The translations under genes were made by a program, and so were the position numbers. This document shows positions 32,064-40,191 of a DNA stretch of 57,738 nt, in pieces (the stretch's first letter is position 1; the number at the start of each line of letters is the position of its first letter). The notes below the pieces were generated by a model. The model was given only the letters and a program-made list of their open reading frames with translations. It had not been told where the DNA came from and searched no databases. The stretch covers positions 1 through 57,738 of the forward strand of contig JAEUOR010000078.1 in the NCBI GenBank assembly GCA_016790635.1, given 5' to 3'. The stretch is from Burkholderiales bacterium. GTDB taxonomy: Bacteria > Pseudomonadota > Gammaproteobacteria > Burkholderiales > JAEUOS01.

Positions 32064-32914
32064 TCCTGGTCACCGGCGCCACCGGGCGCGTGGGCGGAGC
32101 TCTGGTCGGGGTGCTCAAGCGCCAGGGCGCCGCGGTGCGTTGCCTGGTGCGCGATCCCGTGCGCGCGCGTGGTCTCTTGGGCGAAGGGATCGAACTCGCC
32201 CAAGGCGACCTGGACGACCCGGTATCGCTCTCGGCTGCGTGCGCCGGAGTGCAGGCGATGTTTCTCATGTCGCCGGTGGCTGCCGATCTTGCGCGCCTGC
32301 AGGTCGGGGCCGTGCGCGCGGCGCTGGCGGCCGGCGTGAAGCGCGTGGTCAAGCTCTCCGGCTCGGCGTGGACCCTGGGGCGCACGCCCACGGTGACCGG
32401 TGCGTTGCACACGGAAGTCGAGGCGATGCTGGCGAACGCTGATCTGGAGAGCGTCTGCCTGCGTCCCAACGCGTTCGCGCAAACCAGCCTCGCTCGGCTG
32501 CCCGCCGAACTCGCGCAGGGCGACACCTTCGGCCTGGCGTGGGGCGACGGGCGCGTGCCCTTGATCGACTTGCGCGACATCGCCGAAGTGGCAGGTCACG
32601 CGCTCACGATGCCGGAGCCGCCTGCGGTGATCGAATTGAGCGGACCGACCGATCTGGGCGGCGCCGAGATAGCGACGCTGGCTGCCGACCTGACCGGGCG
32701 CGCGACGCGCTATCGGCCGCTGGCCGCCGAGTCGGCGCTGGCGGCTGCGCGCGGGCGCGGCGAAGCGCCCTTTGTCATCGAGCACCTTCATGGTGTCTTC
32801 GAGCGCATCGGCCAGGGACTCGCGGCTGGTCCCGCCGACGGTGTCGCCGCCACGCTTGGCCGGCCGCCGCGCCCCCTCACGGAGTGGCTTGGAGAGGCGC
32901 TGCGGGCGCGCTGA
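32060..32914 (+). CDS. NmrA-like / atypical SDR NAD(P)-binding protein
   Basis: The 284-residue protein starts with a Rossmann motif TGATGRVGGAL and continues as an NmrA/HSCARG-type atypical SDR (LVRDPVRARGL, KLSGSAWTLG, LRPNAFAQ, DLRDIAEVAG). It lacks a clear YxxxK active site, so it may be a redox sensor or a reductase for a quinone-like compound. The ATG at 32060 overlaps the dehydrogenase stop (ATGA) behind a GGAGG site, and the much longer upstream frame is rejected. It ends the rightward arm of the IclR-flanked cluster. Confidence 0.83.
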   Translation: MILVTGATGRVGGALVGVLKRQGAAVRCLVRDPVRARGLLGEGIELAQGDLDDPVSLSAACAGVQAMFLMSPVAADLARLQVGAVRAALAAGVKRVVKLSGSAWTLGRTPTVTGALHTEVEAMLANADLESVCLRPNAFAQTSLARLPAELAQGDTFGLAWGDGRVPLIDLRDIAEVAGHALTMPEPPAVIELSGPTDLGGAEIATLAADLTGRATRYRPLAAESALAAARGRGEAPFVIEHLHGVFERIGQGLAAGPADGVAATLGRPPRPLTEWLGEALRAR

Positions 32915-32938
32915 CACGCGACGCGCGGGCCTGCGCGA

Positions 32939-33586
32939 TCAGCGGTCCTCGACCCAGCGCACCCAGGGGGCACGTTCCCCGTGCGCGAGAAAGTGTTCCA
33001 GCGCCCGCTTGATCTCGGCGACCGGCAGGGCCCAGGCCGCCGGGTACCTGTCGCGGTGATATCCGTCGACCAGGTACTCGATCTGCGCATCCGCGGGACC
33101 GTCGTAGTCCGCATTGACGCTATGCCATGTGGCCTCGTCGTCCAGCGCGACGTGCATCATCCAGCCCAATTCGCCGTTGATCAGGGTCACGGTGTGCTCG
33201 CCATCCGCATCGCCTGTCACCAACTCGAGAAATTGAGGTCGCCCTGCCTCCAGCGCGCGGGCCAGCGCCTCGCTGTCGCGAATCGTGTCGTCCGCCGGTT
33301 CCTGTTCGTCGCCTTCGTCCTCGGCATCCGGCGGGGTAGGGGTGGCGGCAGTTGCGTCCCAATAGAGGATGTCGCGATAGTCGACACGGGCGTTGGCGAG
33401 GAGCGCCTCGAGGCGCGCGATATCGCCCTGGCACAGGCGCAGCAACGCTGCACGCACGCGCTGCGGTTCCGCGTCGGCGGAGCGGGAACCGTAGTCGGCG
33501 AGCAGACTGCGCGCACGCTCGCGGTGCGCGGCGGGAAAGGCCAGGTCGATGGCCTGCGCAAGCGGCGGCGCCAGTTCGCCGATCAT
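32939..33586 (-). CDS. Two-part protein with C-terminal Imm1-like immunity domain
   Basis: The 215-residue protein has a helical N-terminal half (residues 1-75, RERARSLLADYG, RLCQGDIARLEALL) not assigned to a family, an acidic linker (DAEDEGDEQEP), and a C-terminal 110-residue region like the Imm1 immunity family: LINGELGWMMHV, then a DGYHRDRYPAAWALPVAEI stretch and a closing HFLAHGERAPWVRW. Imm1 proteins neutralise toxins of contact-dependent or polymorphic systems. No large toxin gene is in the window. The start overlaps the stop of the small gene upstream of it (33583-33870) by 4 bases. A stand-alone immunity or a regulatory role is possible. Confidence 0.6.
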   Translation of the reverse strand: MIGELAPPLAQAIDLAFPAAHRERARSLLADYGSRSADAEPQRVRAALLRLCQGDIARLEALLANARVDYRDILYWDATAATPTPPDAEDEGDEQEPADDTIRDSEALARALEAGRPQFLELVTGDADGEHTVTLINGELGWMMHVALDDEATWHSVNADYDGPADAQIEYLVDGYHRDRYPAAWALPVAEIKRALEHFLAHGERAPWVRWVEDR

Positions 33587-33870
33587 GATGGCAACTCGCC
33601 GGCGGATTCAAGCTTGCCGGCATCCAGGCGCAACGCCTGCCGATTCTCGAAATCGACGATGCGATAGGTTCGACCGGCCTCATACTGCTCGAGGTAATGG
33701 ACCACGTCCTCGGTCGCAAACCAGGTGCGGGCGATCAGCTTGGGCGCAGCGCCCGACAGATCGATGATCGCGTAGCGGCTCGGGGGATTGCGGTGAAAGC
33801 CGACCGGCACCTCGACGCCATGCGCTGCGCAATAGTCGAGGATGCGCTTCTTCAGCGCGGCTGAACCCAT
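33583..33870 (-). CDS. Small uncharacterised protein, partner of the Imm1-like gene
   Basis: The 95-residue product is not recognised. It starts with a helical, basic MGSAALKKRILDYCAAHG and continues with short beta segments (YAIIDLSG, LIARTWF, YRIVDFENRQALRL), so it is probably a small alpha-beta protein. It precedes the Imm1-like gene on the same strand with a 4-base overlap and follows the SDR gene by 7 bp, so all three may be one leftward operon. It might be a second immunity-type protein; no function is claimed. Confidence 0.6.
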   Translation of the reverse strand: MGSAALKKRILDYCAAHGVEVPVGFHRNPPSRYAIIDLSGAAPKLIARTWFATEDVVHYLEQYEAGRTYRIVDFENRQALRLDAGKLESAGELPS

Positions 33871-33877
33871 GTCCGCA

Positions 33878-34642
33878 TCAGACGCAGCGCCCGCCGTCGA
33901 CCTCGATGTTCACGCCGGTGATGAAGGCCGCCTCGTCGGAAGCGAGATACAGGCAGGCGTTGGCGACATCCTCGGCGGTCGAGAAGCGTCCCATCGGAAT
34001 GCTGGCGCGGAATTTCTCGCGCATCGCGTCGGTGACCGCGCCACCAGCGAACGCCGCCGAGAGCGCCGTGTCCGGGTTGAACACCGGGTTCACGCAGTTG
34101 ACCCGCACCTGTTCCGGCGCGAACTCGGCGGCCATGGACTTGCTCATGATCACCACCGCGCCCTTGCTGGCGTTATAGACCGTGAGCCCCGGGCGCGGCC
34201 GCACGCCTGCGGTCGAGGCGATGTTGACGATCGCGCCGCCGCGCCCCTGCTTGCGGAACACCGGCAGCGCCGCCTGGGCCGACAGGTAGATGCTCTTCAC
34301 GTTGACAGTGAAGCAGCGGTCGAAGTCGGCTTCGGTCACTTCCATGAACGGCCGGTTGACGTGGCTCCAGCCGGCGTTGTTGACGATGCCATCCAGCCCG
34401 CCGAAATTCTGCTGGGCCGCCTCGATCAGTGACTGCCACCCCGCCGCGGTCGTGACATCGGCGCGGGTGAAGACGGCCTTGCCCTTGCTTGCCGTGATGG
34501 CGGCGACGGTCGCCTCGCCTCCCTGGGCATTGATGTCGTTGACGACCACGCGTGCACCTTCGGCGGCGAAGCGCTTGGCGATGCCGGCGCCGATGCCGGA
34601 GCCGGCTCCGGTGACGATGACGGTCTTGTTGGCGAGGCGCAT
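33878..34642 (-). CDS. SDR-family oxidoreductase
   Basis: The 254-residue protein is a classical short-chain dehydrogenase/reductase: TGAGSGIG at residues 13-20, NNAGWSH near 87-93, catalytic Ser in NIASTAG, YNASK for the Tyr/Lys pair and the C-terminal NIEVDGGRCV. FabG-like enzymes of this kind reduce ketones or oxidise alcohols with NAD(P)H. The ATG at 34642 stands behind AGGAGA, which is better than the upstream start at 34687. It heads a leftward operon with the two small genes that follow; a link to the catabolic cluster is possible but not shown. Confidence 0.88.
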   Translation of the reverse strand: MRLANKTVIVTGAGSGIGAGIAKRFAAEGARVVVNDINAQGGEATVAAITASKGKAVFTRADVTTAAGWQSLIEAAQQNFGGLDGIVNNAGWSHVNRPFMEVTEADFDRCFTVNVKSIYLSAQAALPVFRKQGRGGAIVNIASTAGVRPRPGLTVYNASKGAVVIMSKSMAAEFAPEQVRVNCVNPVFNPDTALSAAFAGGAVTDAMREKFRASIPMGRFSTAEDVANACLYLASDEAAFITGVNIEVDGGRCV

Positions 34643-34732
34643 GCTTGATCTCCTGTAGGGGGGCGTTGGTGCGGGACCGGCGAGCATTCTAGAAGATGCG
34701 CCAACCGTGCCTGCGCCATGACGGCGGTGAGG

Positions 34733-35965
34733 CTAGGGCGCCAGGCGTGCGCGGTCGTCAGCGATGGCGCGGCGGATGGTTGTGCGGGTGGCTTTGCGTA
34801 TTGGCAAGTCATCGGTGTCGGCATCGGAAACGTCGGTGGCCGCCAGCATCGCATCGATGGTGCGCGCCGCCGCGGCGCGCTTCATTCCGCCGCGTTCGGC
34901 TGCGACCAGCAGATGATCGCGTCCCGGGCTGCGGGTCTCCCCGGCGACGGCGAGTTGGTGATGTCCGCCGGGGCCGGTGTTGAAGGTCAGGTCGTAGGCA
35001 GGTGCCAGGCGCCAGCGCCAGTCGCGATCCATCCGGTAGGAGAAGTTCTTGGCGTGGTCGTCGCGGTTGTAGGTCAGCACGTTGAAGACGCAGCGCGCGA
35101 AGGCGGCAGCGACTTCGGACTCATCAAGGGTGACGGCGCGCGTGAAGCGCAGGAAATCGACGACATCGACGCCGGGGATGCGAAAGTCGCATTCGAGCAG
35201 CGCGGCCAGCGACAGCACCGGCACCCGCAGCGCGCCGGCGCGGTCGAAGCGACGCGCGCCGAACGCGGCGACGCCTCTTGCCAGGCTGAAATGGCGTGTC
35301 GGCTGCACGGCCAGTCCGCAGCGCCGCGCCAGTCGTGCGTACCACTCCTCGATCGCGCAGACTTCTGCATGCTCGCCGCGTCCCGGGTACTTGATGATCC
35401 AGGGTTCCCATCCCTGGGGCGCCACTGCGGCGGTGCTGATCTGTCCGGATGCGGGGTCGAGGCTCACCAGCGCCTTCGGTCGCGCGCCGTGCGGCGAGCC
35501 GCCGATCAGCATCAGTTCCGCCAATACGTCGGCACCGCGCCCCGACAGGACCCTCCCGATTTTGTTGGCGAGGTCGAGCAGGGACAGATCTTCCGGTGTC
35601 CCCTCGAAGTCCTGTGGGGGCTCGAAAGAGAGGGCGCCGATGGCCCGGTCTCCGACCAGCGCCAGCCGATCCAGCGGTGTAAGAGTGGCGGGGTCGCGCC
35701 CCGCGCGGCGTGCCGCCCGATCCATGAGCAGGAGGCCCCAGCCATCCGGCAGCGCGTCGGCCAGGAAGCCGGGCAGGCCGCCGGTGTGGGAAGGCCCGCC
35801 GACGTAGGCTTCGGCGCGCAAGGGGTGGCGGTGTGGAGAAAACTGCACGCCGCGACGCAGCGCTTCGCTGCCGTATTCGAAAAGAATGGCGCTGGAGGAT
35901 TGCGCCAGCGTGCCCAGGGCCCAACGTTCGCCCCACGCGTTGCAGACGATGGCGAGGGTGTTCAC
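34733..35965 (-). CDS. hipA: HipA-family kinase toxin
   Basis: The 410-residue protein has the HipA layout: an N-terminal subdomain with LPGFLADALPDGWG and a kinase core with a GGSPHGARPKAL loop, WIIKYPG (ATP-binding Lys), a FGARRFDR motif, the catalytic NRDDHAKNF and LAPAYDLTFN for the metal-binding Asp. HipA kinases phosphorylate aminoacyl-tRNA synthetases such as GltX and produce dormancy. The start overlaps the stop of hipB by 4 bases (ATGA). Length and motif set agree with chromosomal HipA proteins, so it should be active. Confidence 0.88.
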   Translation of the reverse strand: MNTLAIVCNAWGERWALGTLAQSSSAILFEYGSEALRRGVQFSPHRHPLRAEAYVGGPSHTGGLPGFLADALPDGWGLLLMDRAARRAGRDPATLTPLDRLALVGDRAIGALSFEPPQDFEGTPEDLSLLDLANKIGRVLSGRGADVLAELMLIGGSPHGARPKALVSLDPASGQISTAAVAPQGWEPWIIKYPGRGEHAEVCAIEEWYARLARRCGLAVQPTRHFSLARGVAAFGARRFDRAGALRVPVLSLAALLECDFRIPGVDVVDFLRFTRAVTLDESEVAAAFARCVFNVLTYNRDDHAKNFSYRMDRDWRWRLAPAYDLTFNTGPGGHHQLAVAGETRSPGRDHLLVAAERGGMKRAAAARTIDAMLAATDVSDADTDDLPIRKATRTTIRRAIADDRARLAP

Positions 35966-36279
35966 GGCGCGGCGCGGCGGCGGGCCCGCTGGCGGGTGGC
36001 CACCTGTTCCTGGCGCGCCAGCTGCGCGATCGATGTGGGCGCGGGCGGGTTCAGCAAGGCCGCCAGGTCGTCGACCACCCCCAACGCGTGCAGGCAGCGC
36101 ATGCAGGTGATGAGGGTGGAGCGACCGGCGCTTTCGAGGTTGCGCACCGCTCCCACCGCGATGCCGGCCCGACCGGCCAGCTCTGCCTGGGTGAGGTTCT
36201 GTGCCAGGCGCGCGTGCCGCACGCGCGAGCCGATGCGGGCGGCTGTTTCGGCTGGGGTTTCCAGGGAAATAATCGTCAT
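35962..36279 (-). CDS. hipB: HipB-type antitoxin (XRE HTH)
   Basis: The 105-residue protein has a helix-turn-helix of the XRE type (residues about 12-68: RIGSRVRHARLAQNLTQAE, AGIAVGAVRNLESAG) and a basic tail rich in Arg/Ala. HipB binds HipA and represses the operon. The ATG at 36279 is preferred: the -10 TATAAT stands ten bases upstream, and the longer frame from 36345 would start before the promoter. The start codon lies inside a 24-bp palindrome (36270-36293), so binding would cover both promoter and start, and the mRNA would have almost no leader. Confidence 0.83.
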   Translation of the reverse strand: MTIISLETPAETAARIGSRVRHARLAQNLTQAELAGRAGIAVGAVRNLESAGRSTLITCMRCLHALGVVDDLAALLNPPAPTSIAQLARQEQVATRQRARRRAAP

Positions 36280-36295
36280 TACAATGACAATTATA
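36270..36295 (-). promoter_or_regulatory. hipBA promoter -10 and operator palindrome
   Basis: A palindrome with inner arms GTCATT-ac-AATGAC and outer arms TAAT/ATTA (36270-36293, one mismatch) overlaps a perfect minus-strand -10 TATAAT (36295-36290) and the hipB start codon (36279-36277). The -35 is weak (TGTTTT or similar, near 36312-36318), as expected for a tightly repressed promoter. Confidence 0.6.
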
Positions 36296-36483
36296 TTCGA
36301 AAACACATAGTAAAACACATAAAAATAACGAAAAATGAATTCCATCTGTCTCGACGACAGGTAGCGTCCGCCTTCGATCTCGCTGCAGATCCCGGTGATG
36401 AACCAGGCTTCATCGGACGCCGCGGTTCGCGGCGCAGCGCAGATGGCGTCCGATCCCGTTCGAGGTGGGTAGACTCACCGACC

Positions 36484-38286
36484 ATGGAAGCCCCATCAAG
36501 GTCATCGACAGAGCGCCCGCGCGCGCGTCGGCGCCGCAGCCTGCGCATCGGCTTTGCCGCCGTCATCGTGCTGGGGCTCATGCTGGGTCTGTCGCGCCTT
36601 GGCGAACCCATCGCACACGGCGTCCTGGATACCCAGTTGCGCCTGTCGGCCCAATGGTTCCCGCGCACGGCGGCGCGCGAGGTCGTGGTCATCGGCATTG
36701 ACGAAGCCACGCGCGATGCACTCCAGGTGCCGATCGCGCTCTGGCACGAGCCCTTCGGACGCCTGCTCGAGGCGCTGGCCTTGGCGCGGCCGCTGGCGAT
36801 CGGCCTGGATGTTTTGCTGCCGGAACGTTCCTACGACGCGCTCATTCCCGGCCAGGACTTGCGCCTCATGCGCGGCATCGTCGCCGCGCGCGCGGTGGCC
36901 CCGGTGGTGGCTGGGCGCGGCATCGACGCGGAAGGGCGGGCGCGCCCCTTGCTGCCGGCGCTGGCCTCGCTGCTCGGCGCCGATGGTGTGGGCTACATCC
37001 TGCTGCCGGTCGATGCGGATGGCACCGTGCGGCGTTTCAGCGAGGCGCTGGGGTCCGACGGCAAGCCTGCGCCGACGCTCGCCGGCAGCATCGCGCGGCG
37101 TATCGGAGTGCCGGTGCGCGCCGGCTTGATCGACTACACGTTGCGGCCCACCGCGCCGGTGTCGATGAAGATGGTGCTCGACTGGCACGCGGCCGGCGAT
37201 GCCGCAGCCTTGCGCAGCGCGTTCGGTGGCAAGTTGGTCTTGCTGGGCAGCCTGGCGCGCTTCGAGGATCGCTTGCGCCAACCGGTCGACCTGGCGCCGT
37301 GGGAGGCATACAACGACCGGCGCGTACCGGGCGTGCTGATCCATGCGCAGATCCTGCGCGGCCTGGCTGACCGCGGGCTGGTCGCATCGGCGCCAATGCT
37401 GGTCATCGTCGCGCTGACGCTCTTGGGCGCGCTCTTGTGGTGGCTGCCCGTGCGGGGGCGTGCGGTCGTGGCGCTTGCGCTCGGTGTCCCGGCGGCCTTG
37501 TATGTCGCCGGCGTCTTGCTTCTCGGGCGCGGCCTCCATGTCGATGTCTTTGCGCCCATGCTGGTCGCCTTCGCGGCGGTGTCCGGCCGCTGGATGGTCG
37601 AGGCCGGCCTGCACCTGGGCGAGCGGCGTGCGCTCCGCCGCACGTTCTCGGGCTATGTCGGCCCGCAGTTGCTGCGTGAGATTCTCTCCGGCCGGGTCGA
37701 CAGCGAACTGCGCGGTGAACTGCGCACCGTGGCGGTGATGTTTGCCGACATGCGCGGCTTCACCACCACCAGCGCCGCGTTGGCGCCGACCCAGGTGATC
37801 ACGCTTCTGAACCGCTACTACGAGCGCGTCGCGGCGGTGATTCACGGCGAGGGCGGCATGTTGAACAGCCTCATGGGCGACGGCTTCATGGCGACATTTG
37901 GCGCCCCAAAGGCGATGGCCAACCCGGCGGCGAATGCCTTCGCCGCCGGGCGGCGCCTGATCGCCATGCTGCCCGCGCTGAATGCGGAACTTGCCGCCGA
38001 CGGGTTGCCGGCGGTGAGCATCGGCGTGGGAATCCACCTTGGCGAGGCCGTCGTCGGCCATGTCGGCTCGCGCGCGCGCCACGAATACTCGGCCATCGGC
38101 GACACCACCAATGTCGCCGCGCGCCTGGAACAGTTGACCAAGGATCTCGGTGTGCCCATGGTCTGCTCGCATGCCGTGGCCGCGGCGCTCGGGTTCCCGG
38201 CCGCGCTGCGAACGCTGGGCACGCACACGATCCGCGGTCGGGGCGATCTCGAGGTGTTCGGTCTCACGGAAGACGCCTTGCGATGA
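36484..38286 (+). CDS. CHASE2-domain adenylate/guanylate cyclase
   Basis: The 600-residue membrane protein has one N-terminal transmembrane segment (about 20-38), a CHASE2 extracytoplasmic sensor (about 45-295, VVVIGIDEATRDAL and GLDVLLPERS), three further transmembrane segments (about 300-375) and a class III cyclase domain (about 410-570). Metal-binding Asp residues are D422 in FADMRGF and D466 in MGDGF; YSAIGDTTNVAARLE carries the purine-specifying and transition-state residues. It should make cAMP (or cGMP) in response to an envelope signal. The ATG at 36484 begins a basic N terminus. FecR-type and metacaspase-like genes follow on both sides of a short gap. Confidence 0.9.
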   Translation: MEAPSRSSTERPRARRRRSLRIGFAAVIVLGLMLGLSRLGEPIAHGVLDTQLRLSAQWFPRTAAREVVVIGIDEATRDALQVPIALWHEPFGRLLEALALARPLAIGLDVLLPERSYDALIPGQDLRLMRGIVAARAVAPVVAGRGIDAEGRARPLLPALASLLGADGVGYILLPVDADGTVRRFSEALGSDGKPAPTLAGSIARRIGVPVRAGLIDYTLRPTAPVSMKMVLDWHAAGDAAALRSAFGGKLVLLGSLARFEDRLRQPVDLAPWEAYNDRRVPGVLIHAQILRGLADRGLVASAPMLVIVALTLLGALLWWLPVRGRAVVALALGVPAALYVAGVLLLGRGLHVDVFAPMLVAFAAVSGRWMVEAGLHLGERRALRRTFSGYVGPQLLREILSGRVDSELRGELRTVAVMFADMRGFTTTSAALAPTQVITLLNRYYERVAAVIHGEGGMLNSLMGDGFMATFGAPKAMANPAANAFAAGRRLIAMLPALNAELAADGLPAVSIGVGIHLGEAVVGHVGSRARHEYSAIGDTTNVAARLEQLTKDLGVPMVCSHAVAAALGFPAALRTLGTHTIRGRGDLEVFGLTEDALR

Positions 38287-38400
38287 ACGATTGTGCGCCC
38301 ACGCACCGGCATGCGAATCACGGGTTTGCCCGGCGCTGCGCGCGGGAGTATCTTTGATGACAGTCCGGATGCACGGTCGCCGGGTTTAAGGAGAACGAGC

Positions 38401-39273
38401 ATGGGCCAAGGATTTTGTCGAACACTGACCATCCTGTTGGCGGGTTTCGCGGGCGTGTGCCTGCCGGCGGCAGCGCAGACGCGGCCGGTGGCCATCGTCA
38501 CCGACGTGCAGGGCCGCGCGGTCGTGCAGCGCGGCGGTCAACCGGTGCGCATTGCCCTCTTGACCGAACTCGCCGACGGCGAGGAGGTCGAGGTCGCGCA
38601 AGGCACCCGCCTTGTCGCAGTGCTGTACTGGCCGGGCAACGAATACGCCGTGAGCGGCTTCTCCCGCGTGCGCTTTACTGTCGCCGCACTCGAACCCCTG
38701 GCGGGCGTGGCCCCGCAGCGGCGCGACATGCCGGCCGACATGCGCCTGAACCCTTCGGGCCTGGTGCAGGCCGGGGTGCAGATGCGCAGCGTTGCCCGTC
38801 CGACCATCGTCACTGTCCATCCGGTCGGCGTGCGTGTTCTGGACGCGCTGCCGGAATTCCGCTGGCAGCCCGTGGATGGCGTGCGCGAATACGAGTTCTC
38901 GCTGTCTGGAGAAAGCGGCGGCACGCTGTTCGCGGCGCGCACCACCGAGCCGCGCATCGCCCTGCCGGCTACCCAGCCGCTGGCACCGGGGTTGCGCTAC
39001 GCCTGGCGCGTGCGGGCGAGTGACGCGAACGGACGTGAATCGAGCGGCATCGCCGCCTTCTTCACGGCCAGCGAACAATTGGCCGCCGACGTGAAGCGCT
39101 TGCAGCCTCCCGCCGCCGCTGCCGTTGAGCGCTGGGTCACGTATGCGCTATGGCTGCGCCAGGAACGCCTGCACGCCGAGGCAGACCGCGTCTGGCAGCG
39201 CGTGCAGGCGCTGCGGCCTGACGATACCGGAGTGCGCGCGATGCTGGCTTCCGGTGAAGGCGGGTCGCGCTAG
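38401..39273 (+). CDS. Exported FecR-domain protein
   Basis: The 290-residue protein has a signal peptide (about 1-25, cut after PAAAQ), a FecR-like beta domain (TDVQGRAVVQRGGQPV, LADGEEVEVAQGTRLVAVLY), a fibronectin-III-like segment (PEFRWQPVDGVREYEFSL, LRYAWRVRASDANG) and a C-terminal helical region. FecR domains act as periplasmic signal partners or scaffold domains. It has an AAGGAG ribosome binding site and lies 114 bp after the cyclase, so it may be the periplasmic partner of the CHASE2 sensor. No LysM or TonB receptor is attached. Confidence 0.8.
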   Translation: MGQGFCRTLTILLAGFAGVCLPAAAQTRPVAIVTDVQGRAVVQRGGQPVRIALLTELADGEEVEVAQGTRLVAVLYWPGNEYAVSGFSRVRFTVAALEPLAGVAPQRRDMPADMRLNPSGLVQAGVQMRSVARPTIVTVHPVGVRVLDALPEFRWQPVDGVREYEFSLSGESGGTLFAARTTEPRIALPATQPLAPGLRYAWRVRASDANGRESSGIAAFFTASEQLAADVKRLQPPAAAAVERWVTYALWLRQERLHAEADRVWQRVQALRPDDTGVRAMLASGEGGSR

Positions 39274-39319
39274 CGCCGCGACGGCGGCGCGGCACGCTTG
39301 CTTCCCGGGTCGAACTGGC

Positions 39320-40012
39320 CTACTGACGCGCCTCCGCGGCTGCCATGGCCTTTTCGATCGCTGCGGCTTCAGGCAAGGCCGGAAAGCGCCGCTTGACATC
39401 ATCCAGATGCGCGGCAAACGGCGCGCGATCGGCCTGCGCGGCCAGCACAGCCAGCAGGTAGATGTCCGGCGTCGGATCCTTCGGGTCGGTGGCGGCGCGC
39501 CACTGCGCGTACTGGCCACGGGCAGCGTCGGCGGAAGGCGGCGGTGGCGGCCCGAAGCTGCGCACAGTGACGCTGCCGGGGCGCGCGGTGCCGATCTCGG
39601 GGATGCGCCGCAATTCGAGGGCCGGCGGTGCGCCCTTGGACAGCTGGCCGGTCACGACCTGGCCGCTCGAGTCGCTGGCGCCACTGACATTGGCTGTGAA
39701 TGCAGCCGGACCTTTCCAGGACTCGGTGCGGCCGTCGGCAAAATAGACCACGGCCAGCTCGCCACGATCGGGCACCGCGATCCGGTCACCGGCGCGAAGC
39801 TTCATGAAGGGCGTGGCTGGGATTGCCTTGCCCTGCACGGTCACCGTCGCGGCGCCGGAGAGCCGCGTCACGACGCCCACGTCGGTCTGCGCCTGGGCGC
39901 CGCTGCCAAGGAGCAGCAACGCACCGAAGACAATTGCAGGCCAGTGATGCGCGCGTCTCCGGGGCGCGGAGCGCTTTGTGGAATCAGTCGAAGCCATCGC
40001 GAAGGGGTACAT
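39320..40012 (-). CDS. Exported FecR-like protein, convergent copy
   Basis: The 230-residue protein has a signal peptide (cut near SGAQAQ, about residue 42) and a FecR-like core (DVGVVTRLSGAATVTVQG, MKLRAGDRIAVPDRGELAVVYFADG in part), then a proline stretch (PPPPP) and a C-terminal helical region of TPR-like character. It is convergent with the first FecR gene and divergent from the first metacaspase-like gene, sharing a 179-bp promoter region with it. A start at the second Met (39997) would give a more usual signal length. It is probably a structural or signalling component of the same periplasmic system. Confidence 0.75.
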   Translation of the reverse strand: MYPFAMASTDSTKRSAPRRRAHHWPAIVFGALLLLGSGAQAQTDVGVVTRLSGAATVTVQGKAIPATPFMKLRAGDRIAVPDRGELAVVYFADGRTESWKGPAAFTANVSGASDSSGQVVTGQLSKGAPPALELRRIPEIGTARPGSVTVRSFGPPPPPSADAARGQYAQWRAATDPKDPTPDIYLLAVLAAQADRAPFAAHLDDVKRRFPALPEAAAIEKAMAAAEARQ

Positions 40013-40191
40013 GATCTTCTCCCGGTGCGTAAAGTCCTGCCGATTCTAGGCCAGGCTGCCGCAAGGAGCGAGGCAATTGGCGGTGCGGCTGTGCTCAGAC
40101 GCACAGGAATTGCATGGCAGGACCGGGGGCTTGATCGATAGGCACCGGCTTTGCGCGCATAATCGATAGCGAGGGCAGGGCGGAGATCGAC
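40013..40191. promoter_or_regulatory. Divergent promoter region, FecR-like gene and metacaspase 1
   Basis: The palindrome-containing octamer ATCGATAG occurs at 40134-40141 and 40162-40169, 28 bp apart, with a CATAAT element between them that could be the -10 for the metacaspase gene. No clear -35 is seen. The repeats may bind a common regulator, possibly a CRP-like protein given the cyclase nearby, but they are not CRP consensus sites. Confidence 0.25.

Noticed and set aside
35833..36483. Extension of the CHASE2-cyclase frame by 217 codons
   Set aside because: It overlaps hipA and hipB on the other strand and their promoter; the ATG at 36484 begins a normal basic N terminus followed by a membrane segment.
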